Part shown: positions 8,701 through 18,639 of the stretch, one piece after another | How positions within the stretch are numbered: position 1 is the first letter of the stretch | Layout of the letters: every line of letters begins with the position of its first letter | Source: Bythopirellula sp. | GTDB lineage: Bacteria > Planctomycetota > Planctomycetia > Pirellulales > Lacipirellulaceae | Length of the DNA: 64,000 nucleotides | Direction of reading: 5' to 3' | NCBI GenBank assembly: GCA_028285205.1 | Contig: JANQQA010000266.1 | Location: forward strand, 33,559-97,558 | The notes under the pieces: generated by a model | What the model saw: the letters and a program-made list of their open reading frames with translations, nothing else | Database searches by the model: none | What the model was told of the DNA's origin: nothing | Made by a program: the position numbers and the translations under genes

Positions 8701-8931
8701 CCAAGTATTCTACTGTGCTACGCTGGAGATAGCATAAGAGAATCGCACAAGTATCAGTATTGATTCATTGCCAAACGTCAGACTTCACCTGCGGATTTGG
8801 ATAGATGCGCAACGTGCTAAGGTTCAACGAAAGCCAATTCTGGCTTCTGATCCGCTGATCGTGTATATTCTTGTCACTTCTGCAGCAGCACTGTCTGCTT
8901 GTTCACTCCTCTCTCACCAATCTTCAGATCC

Positions 8932-11307
8932 ATGAACAACAACGTATCTCTAAACATTCTCCGCACGTTTACTTTGTTTGTCGCGACGGGGCTGATGAAT
9001 GGCTTTTCCGCGCGCGCCGCCGATATCGATCGATCGGTGCTGCCGATTCGTCGTCCTGCTGAAGCTCGCATTACCGAGATGGACGCGCGCAATGCGACCA
9101 AGCCGGAGCCATTCAGTGTCGAAGCTCCCGACGGTGCGCCCAATGTCGTGATTGTATTGATCGATGACATTGGCTTCGGCGCCACAACTCCGTTTGGTGG
9201 AGCCATCGAGACTCCGACCTTTGAAAGACTGGCCCGCAATGGCCTGCGATTCAACCGCTTCCACACGACTGCTCTCTGCTCGCCGACTCGGGCGTCGCTG
9301 TTGTCTGGGCGGAACCATCATAACGTCAACGTAGGTTCTGTGATGGAAGTGGCGACCGGCTTTCCCGGCAACCTCGGGATGCGACCCAATAACGCCAAGT
9401 ACTTTGCAGAAACGCTGCGTCACAACGGATACAGTACCGCGGCATTCGGCAAATGGCACGAAACGCCGACGTGGGAGGTCTCCGTCTCCGGTCCGTATTT
9501 CCGTTGGCCGACACATTCTGGGTTCGACAAGTTCTATGGCTTTATTGGCGGTGAAACCAACCAATGGGAGCCAGTCATCTTTGATGGCGTCACCCGCGTC
9601 CCGAAGAAAGAGCAGGACGACTACCACTTCACTGCCGACATGACGACCGAAGCGGTCGAGTGGGTCAAGTTTCAGCAGGCGATGACGCCGGACAAACCGT
9701 TCTTCATCTACTACGCGACCGGCGCGACGCATGCTCCGCATCACGCGCCGAAAAAATGGATCGAGAAGTATCAAGGAAAATTCGATCAAGGATGGCAGGC
9801 CCTGCGTGAGGAGACCGTCGCGCGCCAGAAGAAGATAGGAATCGTTCCTGCAGACACGAAGCTCACCGAGATGCCCGCGGACATCAAGGATTGGGAGTCG
9901 CTCAGCGATAACGAGAAGAGGTTGTTCGCATTGCAAATGGAGACCTTTGCCGGCTTTGCCGAGCACACCGACGTGGAGGTTGGCCGACTGGTCAGCGCCA
10001 TTGATGAGATCGGCGAACTTGAGAACACGCTGTTCATCTACATCATGGGCGATAACGGCTCCAGTGCGGAGGGTGGACTGGAAGGAACATTCAACGAACT
10101 GGTTCACCTCAACGGCATCTTCGATGCGGAGACCGTCGACAGCATGCTGCAGCGTGCCGACGACTGGGGAGGTCCGAACTCTTTCCCACACATGACCTGC
10201 GCGTGGGCAGTCGCCACGGACGCGCCGTTCAAATGGACGAAGCAGATGGCGGCCGATTTTGGTGGCACCCGCAATGGAATGGTGATGCATTGGCCAGCAG
10301 GGCTGAAAGCGAAGGGCGAGATTCGCAGCCAGTGGCATCATGTCAACGACGTGGCTGCCACCGTCTTGGAAGCGGCGAATCTTCCCCATTCAAAATCGAT
10401 CAATGGTGTTGAACAAAAGCCGCTGGACGGAGTGAGCATGTTGTATGCGGCCAAAGATAGCGAGGCGAAGGGTCGGCATAACACGCAATACTTCGAAATG
10501 TTCGGCAACCGCGCGATTTATCACGAAGGGTGGTTGGCCCGCGTTGTCCATCAAATTCCATGGGAGGGTAAGCCCCTGTGCGCGCTGGAGGACGATGTGT
10601 GGGAACTCTACAATATCGAAGCAGACTTCAGTTTGAGCCAGAACCTGGCCGAGGCGCACCCCGAGAAACTCAAAGAGTTGCAGAACGTCTTCAAGGACGA
10701 GGCCATCGCGAACAATGTGTTCCCGCTCGATGACCGCCTGTATGAGCGCTTTAACGCCAAGCTCGCTGGGCGTCCGGATCTCATGGGCGACCGAAAGTCA
10801 CTTACGCTGGCGCACGGCATGGAGGGAATTCTTGAGAACACCTTCCTGAATGTGAAGAACACATCCAAGACAATCGAGGCCAAAGTGACCCTTGATGGAA
10901 AGCGGCACGGGATCATTCTCTGCCAAGGTGGAAAATTCGGCGGTTGGGCGCTGTACATGAACGATGGCAAACCGGGTTACACCTACAACTGGTTCGGTCT
11001 GGATCGTTACACGATCGAATCGCCTACAGCGATAGAGTCTAACGAAGCGAAAATCAAGCTCACGTTCGATTACGATGGTGGCGGCATCGGCAAGGGTGGC
11101 ACCGCCACGCTGTTTGTCGACGGGAAGCAAGTCGCGGAAGGACGCGTCGAAAAGACCGAACCCGCCGTGTTCTCCGCGGACGAGACCGCCGATGTTGGTG
11201 TGGACGACGCCACTCAGGTGGTGGAGCAACTCTTTGAAGACCGTGAGGCGTCTGAATTTACGGGACATGTCGACTCGGTGATGATCACCATCGCTGACGA
11301 TGATTGA
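8932..11307 (+). CDS. Arylsulfatase, AtsA-like (S1_4 type)
   Basis: I use the ATG at 8932 (MNNNVSLNILRT, 791 residues) because it opens a normal signal peptide ending at FSARAA. The track's TTG at 8899 adds an unlikely extension. The catalytic set is complete: VIVLIDDIGFG for metal binding, CSPTRASLLSGR with the cysteine to be converted to formylglycine, FGKWHE, and YIMGDNGSS. The region from about residue 630 is a beta-sandwich-like C-terminal domain, usual for this large subfamily related to Pseudomonas arylsulfatase. It hydrolyses sulfate esters outside the cytoplasm. It is followed at 215 bases by the DUF1549/DUF1553 gene, a frequent planctomycete neighbourhood. Confidence 0.93.
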   Translation: MNNNVSLNILRTFTLFVATGLMNGFSARAADIDRSVLPIRRPAEARITEMDARNATKPEPFSVEAPDGAPNVVIVLIDDIGFGATTPFGGAIETPTFERLARNGLRFNRFHTTALCSPTRASLLSGRNHHNVNVGSVMEVATGFPGNLGMRPNNAKYFAETLRHNGYSTAAFGKWHETPTWEVSVSGPYFRWPTHSGFDKFYGFIGGETNQWEPVIFDGVTRVPKKEQDDYHFTADMTTEAVEWVKFQQAMTPDKPFFIYYATGATHAPHHAPKKWIEKYQGKFDQGWQALREETVARQKKIGIVPADTKLTEMPADIKDWESLSDNEKRLFALQMETFAGFAEHTDVEVGRLVSAIDEIGELENTLFIYIMGDNGSSAEGGLEGTFNELVHLNGIFDAETVDSMLQRADDWGGPNSFPHMTCAWAVATDAPFKWTKQMAADFGGTRNGMVMHWPAGLKAKGEIRSQWHHVNDVAATVLEAANLPHSKSINGVEQKPLDGVSMLYAAKDSEAKGRHNTQYFEMFGNRAIYHEGWLARVVHQIPWEGKPLCALEDDVWELYNIEADFSLSQNLAEAHPEKLKELQNVFKDEAIANNVFPLDDRLYERFNAKLAGRPDLMGDRKSLTLAHGMEGILENTFLNVKNTSKTIEAKVTLDGKRHGIILCQGGKFGGWALYMNDGKPGYTYNWFGLDRYTIESPTAIESNEAKIKLTFDYDGGGIGKGGTATLFVDGKQVAEGRVEKTEPAVFSADETADVGVDDATQVVEQLFEDREASEFTGHVDSVMITIADDD

Positions 11308-11454
11308 TGCCTAGGAAGGTGGATTCCGAACGGAGACGACATAGAGGCGATCGTTTCTACGTTGACATCTTTACGTCTCAGTCATCACGTCTGATATGCC
11401 GAACGCAGGTTGCGACTGGAAGCAAGGGTAAATAATCGTTGTCGACGTCGGTTT

Positions 11455-11487
11455 GCATGCTGCTACTGCTGCAGTAAAATAGCATGC
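11455..11487 (+). promoter_or_regulatory. Nested palindromes upstream of the DUF1549/DUF1553 gene
   Basis: Outer arms GCATGCT (11455) and AGCATGC (11481) enclose a second palindrome, ACTGCTGCAGT (11465-11475). The element lies 36 bases before the start codon at 11523. It could be an operator or an RNA hairpin near the transcription start. No protein is known to bind it. Confidence 0.4.
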
Positions 11488-11522
11488 TCTCACCAATACG
11501 TGCCGCTGATTAGACAACTACT

Positions 11523-14138
11523 ATGTGGCTGCTACGCGATCGGATTCCGCCTGCGCTTCTGCTCGTTGCGCTCTCGGTAGTGCCGCATCCGCTTCGCGTC
11601 GTCGCCGCCGAGCAATCCGAGAGCATACAGTTTTTCGAAAATCGTATTCGTCCCGTGTTGGTCGAATCGTGCTACGAGTGCCACTCCGCGGATGCCAGCG
11701 AAGTCCAAGGCGAGCTGACTCTCGATAATCGAGCCGCCGTCGAGCGCGGTGGTCGATCCGGTGCTGTGATCGTGCCTGCGGATCCTGACGCGAGCAAGCT
11801 GCTCCGCGCACTCGAATACAACGACCATGATCTGCAGATGCCACCAGGCGGCAGGCTGGCAGACGAAGTGATTGCCGATTTCCGGCGCTGGATCGAACTG
11901 GGGGCCCCCGACCCGCGCGATGGCAGCGCTGCACCAATCGATACGATTGCCTCACGCGCCGCGAGACACTGGGCATTCCAACCGCCACGCCGACCGGAGC
12001 TACCAGCGGACGTAGATGACCGTTGGTCTGCCAAGGCCTTCGACAGGTTGGTGTTTGCGGAACTCTCGACGGAAGGTCTCTCGCCGTCACGCCCAGCCCG
12101 GCCTGGCGAACTCATTCGTAGGCTCTACTTCGACCTGATCGGGCTGCCCCCCACGTGGGAGAAAGTCGATGCGTTCGAATCCATCGCTACCGATGCCGCG
12201 TATGAAGAACTGGTCGACGGTCTGATCGGCTCGCCACAATTCGGCGAACGCTGGGCTCGGCACTGGCTGGACTTGGCGAGGTTCGCCGACACCAAGGGCT
12301 ACGTGTTCACGGCAAAGCGCGAATTTCCCAACGCGTACAAGTACCGAGATTGGGTGATCGATGCCTTCAACGACGAAATGCCGATCGATCAGTTCATGAG
12401 GTATCAGCTGGCCGCCGACCAGATGGTTGAAGGTGACGAGCAGAATCATCACTTGGCAGCGCAGGGTTTTGTCACGCTGGGCCGGCGGTTTATCAACAAT
12501 CGTCACGATATCGTCGCGGATCGCATTGATGTGATTTTTCGCGGCATGATGGGCCTGACCGCTGCCTGTGCGCGCTGTCATGATCACAAATTCGACCCGA
12601 TTTCCGATGAGGACTACTACGCGTTGTACGGCATCTTGGCCAGCTCCGAAGAGCAGCAGGACGAAGACCTTCCGTTGAGACTCGTCGATCGAACGGAACC
12701 CAAAGACATCGGCGTGTTTGTCCGCGGCAACGCTCATAACCGCACCGAGCCCGTGGCTCGCGGCTTCCCAACCTATTTCACAAACTTCGCAACACCAATT
12801 ACCGGCGGCAGTGGCCGCTTGCAGCTTGCCCACGCCATAACGCATGCTGACAATCCGCTTACCGCACGCGTATTCGTCAATCGTGTTTGGGGGCACCTGT
12901 TTGGCGAACAACTTGTCAGATCACCATCGGACTTCGGACTGCGTAGTGAAGCGCCGCGGCATCAAGACGTGCTTGATTTGCTCGCCACTGAATTTGTTAC
13001 CAACGGCTGGTCGCTCAAGTGGCTGATTCGTGAACTAGTCACCTCGAGTACCTACCGACAATCGTCTGAGGCTGTGCGCGAGTTAATAGCTGCCGACCCA
13101 GATAATCAGCTTTGGGGTCGCATGAACCGTCGACGCCTCGACTTCGAAGCACTGCGGGACGGTTTACTCAAAGTGTCGGGTCGCCTCGATGAACGTGTCG
13201 GTGGCGAGTCGGAACGCATTGACACTGACGAAGGAGGCACGCGGCGCACACTTTACGCGCACATCGACCGTCAGAACTTGCCAGGTGTCTTCCGCGCATT
13301 CGATTTCGCCAGTCCAGATACCCATTCACCGGAACGACCGCACACCTTGGTTCCGCAACAAGCACTATTCCTGCTTAATAGTCCGATGGTTCAGCGAGTT
13401 GCTAGTCAGCTGGTCGATTCGCTGCCAGATGCGGAACCGTCCGTGCGCATCGCAGAGTTGTATCGCCGCGTGTTAGCCCGAGGGCCGAGACAGGAGGAGA
13501 CAGAAAGCGCTCAGCAGTTTCTCCAGCACCGCGAGCCAGAGACTTTGCCGAGAGATGAGTGGAGTTTTGGCTTTGGCTCGATTCAATTCTGTGACGAACA
13601 ATGTCGCGTTCACTTTCAGCCACTAAGCCATTTTGTTGACAATCGTTGGCAGCAAGAAAAGGAGTTCCCGGACAAGCAATACGGGCACCTCTGTATCACT
13701 ACTAAAGGTGGCCATCCCGGCGACCGACCAGAGTACAGTGCAATCCGCCGTTGGACGGCGCCGGCGACGGGCAAACTCGTCATATCCGGCGACCTCAGTC
13801 GACCAAGCGAGAAAGGCGACGGTATCGAGGCGCATGTGATTTCCTCACGACGTGGCGTGCTTGCAAACTGGACTCTTCAACACGGCAGTCAACAAACGCC
13901 CGTCGAGCCAACCGAAGTTGAGCTTGGTGAAACCATCGATTTTGTCGTGGGGTGTCGAGAAAACGCAGGCTGGGATTCGTTCGAGTGGAGCGTGTCGCTG
14001 GCACTCGATACTCCCGATGGCTGGCAGCGCTGGTCGTCGGAGCAGGATTTTCATGGGCCACAACTCGATCCGCTCGATTTGTGGTCGCAGCTAGCGCAAG
14101 TTCTCTTAGTCTCCAACGAGTTCCTCTACGTCGATTGA
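11523..14138 (+). CDS. PSD1-type protein: cytochrome-c-like domain plus DUF1549 and DUF1553
   Basis: The 871-residue exported protein has a signal peptide (to about residue 29). A planctomycete cytochrome c domain follows with a CYECH heme motif near residue 51, and its distal methionine lies probably in LQMPPGG. Next are DUF1549 (from about 140, including ERWARHWLDLARFADTKG) and DUF1553 (LTARVFVNRVWGHLFG, SLKWLIRELVTS). A beta-rich insert of roughly 160 residues (HFVDNRWQQ...NAGWDSFEW) sits just before the terminal LAQVLLVSNEFLYVD. As I recall, such inserts occur in other family members. Function is not established. Pairing with DUF1501 and sulfatases suggests a role in extracellular polysaccharide use. 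The next gene follows after 19 bases, so they form an operon. Confidence 0.92.
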   Translation: MWLLRDRIPPALLLVALSVVPHPLRVVAAEQSESIQFFENRIRPVLVESCYECHSADASEVQGELTLDNRAAVERGGRSGAVIVPADPDASKLLRALEYNDHDLQMPPGGRLADEVIADFRRWIELGAPDPRDGSAAPIDTIASRAARHWAFQPPRRPELPADVDDRWSAKAFDRLVFAELSTEGLSPSRPARPGELIRRLYFDLIGLPPTWEKVDAFESIATDAAYEELVDGLIGSPQFGERWARHWLDLARFADTKGYVFTAKREFPNAYKYRDWVIDAFNDEMPIDQFMRYQLAADQMVEGDEQNHHLAAQGFVTLGRRFINNRHDIVADRIDVIFRGMMGLTAACARCHDHKFDPISDEDYYALYGILASSEEQQDEDLPLRLVDRTEPKDIGVFVRGNAHNRTEPVARGFPTYFTNFATPITGGSGRLQLAHAITHADNPLTARVFVNRVWGHLFGEQLVRSPSDFGLRSEAPRHQDVLDLLATEFVTNGWSLKWLIRELVTSSTYRQSSEAVRELIAADPDNQLWGRMNRRRLDFEALRDGLLKVSGRLDERVGGESERIDTDEGGTRRTLYAHIDRQNLPGVFRAFDFASPDTHSPERPHTLVPQQALFLLNSPMVQRVASQLVDSLPDAEPSVRIAELYRRVLARGPRQEETESAQQFLQHREPETLPRDEWSFGFGSIQFCDEQCRVHFQPLSHFVDNRWQQEKEFPDKQYGHLCITTKGGHPGDRPEYSAIRRWTAPATGKLVISGDLSRPSEKGDGIEAHVISSRRGVLANWTLQHGSQQTPVEPTEVELGETIDFVVGCRENAGWDSFEWSVSLALDTPDGWQRWSSEQDFHGPQLDPLDLWSQLAQVLLVSNEFLYVD

Positions 14139-14157
14139 ACCGACTCCATCTGAGCCC

Positions 14158-15579
14158 ATGATGACCAATCCATCACAACCCATCGTTTCACGCCGCGAAT
14201 TCTTCGGCACCGCCGGCATGGGCATGGGCGGCATGATGCTCGGTGGCATGCAGAACCAATCTGCTCTCGCGTCGGCTGATCGGCTCGCCACACGTGCGCC
14301 GCACTTCCCGGGCAAGGCGAAGCACGTCATTCACTTGTTCATGAATGGTGGCCCATCGCACCTCGACACGTTCGACCCGAAGCCGATTCTCAACAAGTAT
14401 GCTGGCAAGGCGCTTCCCTACAAGAACTTGGGAACCGAACGCCCCACCGGCGGAGTGCTACCTTCGACGTTCAAGTTCAGGAAGTACGGCGAGAGTGGCA
14501 TCGAAGTGAGTGAGCTGTTCCCCCACGTCGGTAATTGTATCGACGACATCTCGGTGATTCGCTCGATGTATGCCGACGTGCCGAATCACGAGCCCTCGCT
14601 GCTGCTAATGAACTGCGGCGAAGGCCGGCTCATCCGGCCCAGTGTCGGTTCGTGGGTGACGTACGGTTTAGGCAGCGCCAACCAAAACTTGCCTGCATTC
14701 GTGGCACTATGTCCGGGCGGCTATCCAATTCAAGAATCACAAAACTGGCAGGCGGGATTTCTGCCGGGGGCGTACCAAGCCACCCACATTGATACGAAGC
14801 ACGTCGCGATCGACCGCTTGATCGAGAACATCGAGAACCAGCGGACGACTCGAGCAGATCAGCGGCAACAACTTGATCTGCTGCTGGAGCTAAACCGACG
14901 TCACGCGGCCCAGCGGCAAGAGGATCCACAGCTGGAAGCTCAGATCGAATCGTTCGAGCTTGCCTATCGGATGCAAATGGAGGCGACCGATGCCTTTGAC
15001 GTAACGCGGGAGCCGCAGCACATTCGTGATCTCTACGGTCCCGGCGTCCAGGGCCGACAGATATTAATCGCCCGTCGCCTGGTTGAACGCGGTGTACGAT
15101 TCGTCCAGGTCTGGCATGGCAACGGCCAACCCTGGGATCACCACGATGACATCGCCGATCGCCACCCGAAGCTGGCCCTCCAATGCGATCAGCCGATTGC
15201 GGCTTTGCTAACAGACCTCAAGCAGCGCGGATTGCTCGACGAAACGCTCATCCTTTGGGGCGGCGAGTTCGGCCGCACGCCGGTCGTGGAACTTCCGAAG
15301 GAGGGGGCGAATCAAGGGAAGCAGAATGGTCGCGACCATAACCACCACGGGTTTACAGTTTGGATGGCAGGTGGTGGCATCCGCGGCGGTTACGTCCACG
15401 GTGCCACCGACGCGTTCGGGTTCAAGGCCGAACAAGATCGCACGCACGTGCACGACCTGCACGCAACGATGCTGCATTGCCTCGGCTTCGACCACACGAG
15501 GCTGACTTACCGTTACGCCGGTCGTGATTTCCGCCTGACCGACGTTCACGGTCGTGTCGTGCGAGAGTTGCTCGCGTAA
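14158..15579 (+). CDS. DUF1501 protein with Tat signal
   Basis: The 473-residue protein begins with a twin-arginine signal, SRREFFGTAG, followed by a Gly/Met-rich hydrophobic stretch, so it is exported folded. The mature part has the DUF1501 pattern (HLFMNGGPSHLDTFDPKP; ETLILWGGEFGRTP; DHNHHGFTVWMAGGG), which is distantly related to the alkaline phosphatase/sulfatase superfamily. The tandem ATGATG at 14158 offers two starts. It lies 19 bases downstream of the DUF1549/DUF1553 gene, the standard partner. The pair is a lineage hallmark of planctomycetes and related phyla with no settled biochemical role. Confidence 0.93.
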   Translation: MMTNPSQPIVSRREFFGTAGMGMGGMMLGGMQNQSALASADRLATRAPHFPGKAKHVIHLFMNGGPSHLDTFDPKPILNKYAGKALPYKNLGTERPTGGVLPSTFKFRKYGESGIEVSELFPHVGNCIDDISVIRSMYADVPNHEPSLLLMNCGEGRLIRPSVGSWVTYGLGSANQNLPAFVALCPGGYPIQESQNWQAGFLPGAYQATHIDTKHVAIDRLIENIENQRTTRADQRQQLDLLLELNRRHAAQRQEDPQLEAQIESFELAYRMQMEATDAFDVTREPQHIRDLYGPGVQGRQILIARRLVERGVRFVQVWHGNGQPWDHHDDIADRHPKLALQCDQPIAALLTDLKQRGLLDETLILWGGEFGRTPVVELPKEGANQGKQNGRDHNHHGFTVWMAGGGIRGGYVHGATDAFGFKAEQDRTHVHDLHATMLHCLGFDHTRLTYRYAGRDFRLTDVHGRVVRELLA

Positions 15580-15778
15580 ATGGCCTTAGAGAATCGCAGC
15601 GACATGCCAGCTGCCAGTGGGACCACAAACAACGGATCTGTGCTGAGCGGCCAGCCGTCAGAATCGGTATAGATCGTTTCACACGACCGAAGAGCTGACG
15701 TCCCAACCTGCTTGGCTGTTGATTGCTTGTTTTTCGCTCCTGGCTTAAACATCGGCAAGTAGGCTGGACGGTGGGTCT

Positions 15779-17446
15779 ATGCCGCACAAAACTCCACCGA
15801 GATTTCTGCTTCGATTTCTAGCCGCCATGATCGATCACGATAGCTCGAAACGACCGCCCGTGCGCGGTGACTGGTGGCTGGACGACTTGCCGCCGTTGGG
15901 GGGACGTCTGCGGTTTGTGTTCTATGCCTGCCTGTTGTGGTTGTCGGTCGTGAATCTTAAATCACCGCTGGCCGGCACCGGTTTCTATGGCGAAACCGAT
16001 GCGAAGGCATTTCAAGCCTACGGACTACTCGGGTGGCTAGGTGTCGACTACCTACCGGTGGAAACCCTCAATGTGGTCGTCGGCGTAACGACGGCCGCTT
16101 GGATCGCAGCGATGATCGGCTTGGGCGGACGCGCGGCGATGATCGTCACAGCCGTCGGTGCGCTATTCCTTCAGGGCATGTTTCTGGGCAGCAACGCGCT
16201 GAACCACTACTACTTTCTGCCGGTGTACACACTCGCTGCGCTGTGCGTCGCAAGACCGTCGGTCGACCACTGGTCGATCGATTGGTGGGTCCGGCATTGG
16301 CGCGGGAGACAGCAGCCGACAGGCGGTTTGGGCGCAACAGGCGTCGCGCGGAAGTTGGTACTTGTCGCGGCGGTCGGCTTTTACTTCGCCGCAGGCTTCG
16401 CCAAGCTGTTCCATTCTGGTCTGGCCTGGGCCGATGGGCAGACGGTGCAGTATTTTTCGCAGCTGCGCAGCGGGCAATACCCGCTGGCCGACTACTTCGT
16501 TGACTATTTGTGGCTCGCCAAGATCGGATCGGTCGTCACGTTGTTCTTGGAGGTCGGGGCGCCGCTGGCACTGTTCTCGCGCGGCTTTCGTCATCTGTGG
16601 TTGCTCGGATTGCTTGGCATGCACATGGCCATTCGTTACGGAATGGGCCCGGCGTACTGGCCGAACGTAGTCTGTTTACTGTTAGTCGTAGATTGGAATT
16701 GGTTGAAGCAAACGTTGCTGGCCTGGTACAGCAAAACACGACGAGCTGGAGCTCCCAACGAGGTGGCGGCTCACAGCAAGTCGACGATACTTGCTGGCAG
16801 GCTGCTGGGGAGCACCGCACTGGTCATTGCATTCGGCACGGCAGTATTCGGCATCTTCTGGTGGCCGCTGACCAACGTGTACATGTATTGCAGCTACTTC
16901 AGCATCGAGCAGGATATCCGGGCTGGGCATCCACGACTTGATTACTTTCGCGCGCCGGAAGTGCAGTCGATTGCGCGCCAAATCCACGAAGCGAAGCCGC
17001 CTCGCGAAGTCGCCGAGTATCTATGTTTTCAAGCGGCTGTAAGGTTGACCAACAATGAGACAGAGCCGTTGTACTTGTTCGACTCCGTGGGGACGGCGAG
17101 CTGGAAGCAGTGGGTGCTCACCGTCGCAGCACCAGTGATTGTGGAGGACTTGGCGACTAAGCCGGTGGGGCGGATCGAGCACGACCCGTCTGCCACGAAG
17201 TATGCCGCCCAGCAGTTCTTGGAGTACTACGCGGACGTGTTGCGAAATCAAGTGCCCGAGGAATTCCTGCGAGAGTACCAATCCATCGAGATCGTCTACC
17301 CGCTTGAGTGCGACCCCAACGAAGACGACTGCCTGCCGACCGAGTTGATGCCTTACGCGGTCCGCGAAGAGTACGCGAAGCGGGAGAAGAACCTACCGCC
17401 CCATTTGCGAATGGTGCCACTGGCACGAGTGGCGATTGCCGACTAA
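15779..17446 (+). CDS. HTTM-domain membrane protein (gamma-carboxylase-like)
   Basis: The 555-residue protein has many hydrophobic segments in its first 370 residues, including a histidine-bearing loop SNALNHYYFLPVYT. This layout matches the HTTM family, which is related to vitamin-K-dependent gamma-carboxylase. A soluble C-terminal part of about 170 residues follows and ends in an acidic region. The start at 15779 has a weak GGACGG upstream; an internal ATG at 15827 (MIDHDSSKR) is possible. It lies 200 bases after the DUF1501 gene on the same strand. Most bacterial HTTM proteins are uncharacterised, so no reaction is claimed. Confidence 0.75.
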   Translation: MPHKTPPRFLLRFLAAMIDHDSSKRPPVRGDWWLDDLPPLGGRLRFVFYACLLWLSVVNLKSPLAGTGFYGETDAKAFQAYGLLGWLGVDYLPVETLNVVVGVTTAAWIAAMIGLGGRAAMIVTAVGALFLQGMFLGSNALNHYYFLPVYTLAALCVARPSVDHWSIDWWVRHWRGRQQPTGGLGATGVARKLVLVAAVGFYFAAGFAKLFHSGLAWADGQTVQYFSQLRSGQYPLADYFVDYLWLAKIGSVVTLFLEVGAPLALFSRGFRHLWLLGLLGMHMAIRYGMGPAYWPNVVCLLLVVDWNWLKQTLLAWYSKTRRAGAPNEVAAHSKSTILAGRLLGSTALVIAFGTAVFGIFWWPLTNVYMYCSYFSIEQDIRAGHPRLDYFRAPEVQSIARQIHEAKPPREVAEYLCFQAAVRLTNNETEPLYLFDSVGTASWKQWVLTVAAPVIVEDLATKPVGRIEHDPSATKYAAQQFLEYYADVLRNQVPEEFLREYQSIEIVYPLECDPNEDDCLPTELMPYAVREEYAKREKNLPPHLRMVPLARVAIAD

Positions 17447-17553
17447 CCGTTGTTCGGTCCGCGTCATGCGTCGAGTGACTTTCTGTCAAACGGTAGAGCC
17501 AGGACGGCAGCAATTGTGGAAGCGTGTCGGTTTCGAGACTCGACACACAGCAC

Positions 17554-18373
17554 TTAAGCCCGTTTTTGGGCAATGACCCCAAAGGTGTTCTTCACACCAA
17601 TCGCGTCTAAGCCTTGGAAGACTAGGCTCTGAGTGCTGAAGTAGGGTGCGATCTCACAGTCGAACCCCAAGTCCGCAAGCAACTCTCGAATTGCCTGTTG
17701 GTCCACTCCTTTGCGAGTGACATGGTATTCGGTGTTGTCGTGCATCGATTCTTCCAGATAGATTCCTTGTGAGCGACGAAACCGCCGCTTCAAGCCACCG
17801 ATCACATCCCCGTCGAATGGCCGCCAAGAAAGATAGGCAGCACGTGCGAAGGTGTGCGAAAGCACTCCACGGGTATCGTAACGCAGCGGGTCTTGAAACG
17901 AAAAGAACTGACCCCCTGGTTTGATCACTGCGGCTAGTTCTCTAATTAGTCCGAGATATTCAGGCACATGGTGCAAGAACGCGTTGACGACGACGATATC
18001 GTAACTCGCGTTCTGTTCGGCGAGTGTTTGGTGAATATCCTCGCAACGCACTTCCAGCATTTCGCCAAACTTCTCACATCGCTGCTGCAACGATTCGAGC
18101 TGACTGCTCGAAATATCAACCGCGACAACGTTGGCCCCCTAGCTCCAGAAAGGGCAGCTTGACCGACCCTTCGCCTGCACCTAAGTCGAGCACCTTGGGG
18201 ACGTCGACCTGTTGCTTGGCCGTATCAAATACTTGGACCACGAGTTCGCCATACAGCTTCCGTAGCGACGCGTGCTTGATGTGCGGAGCACCATCGATGT
18301 ACTTTCGTGTCGCTTCTTCGTCGTAAGCCGAGAAGTTCGCCAAAGCGGCGACCTGATTGATTCTCTCATCCAC
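17554..18373 (-). pseudogene. SAM methyltransferase interrupted by a +1 frameshift in a G5 tract
   Basis: Two minus-strand ORFs make one methyltransferase. The upstream ORF (18373-18116) starts MDERINQVAAL and ends shortly after the SAM motif VLDLGAGEGS. The second frame contains the continuation NVVAVDISSSQLESL, then DIVVVNAFLHHVPE and VIKPGGQFFSF, and ends at 17554. Removing one base from the run of five C (plus strand 18135-18139) joins LELGA directly to NVVAVDIS with perfect family spacing and gives a protein of about 272 residues. This could be a true inactivating mutation, a slippage-decoded gene or a sequencing error in a homopolymer. The substrate of the intact enzyme is unknown. Confidence 0.85.
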
Positions 18374-18639
18374 TACTCGATTCCTCGTCTGTCCCGCCTA
18401 GCCGATCTTGCCACGTCACCACCGCCTCTGAGTCGTGGTTCCGCTGGAAACGTCTGATAAACCGGTGCTCGATGCTAGCGCAATCGATTGGCTATCGCGA
18501 CTGACTAGAAGGTTGGGCCACAGGTAAGCAGTTGCGAGGCAAGGCTGTTGTGGCAAGCGTACATAACGCGTCGGCCGCGCGGGATACGACGAACCGAAGT
18601 ACTAAGCTAACATCCGGCTACTACCCTCAGAACCGAGCA

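Noticed and set aside
8950-10389. 479-residue minus-strand ORF
   Set aside because: Antisense shadow of the arylsulfatase, whose catalytic motifs are intact on the plus strand.
12087-12911. 274-residue minus-strand ORF
   Set aside because: Shadow of the DUF1549 region.
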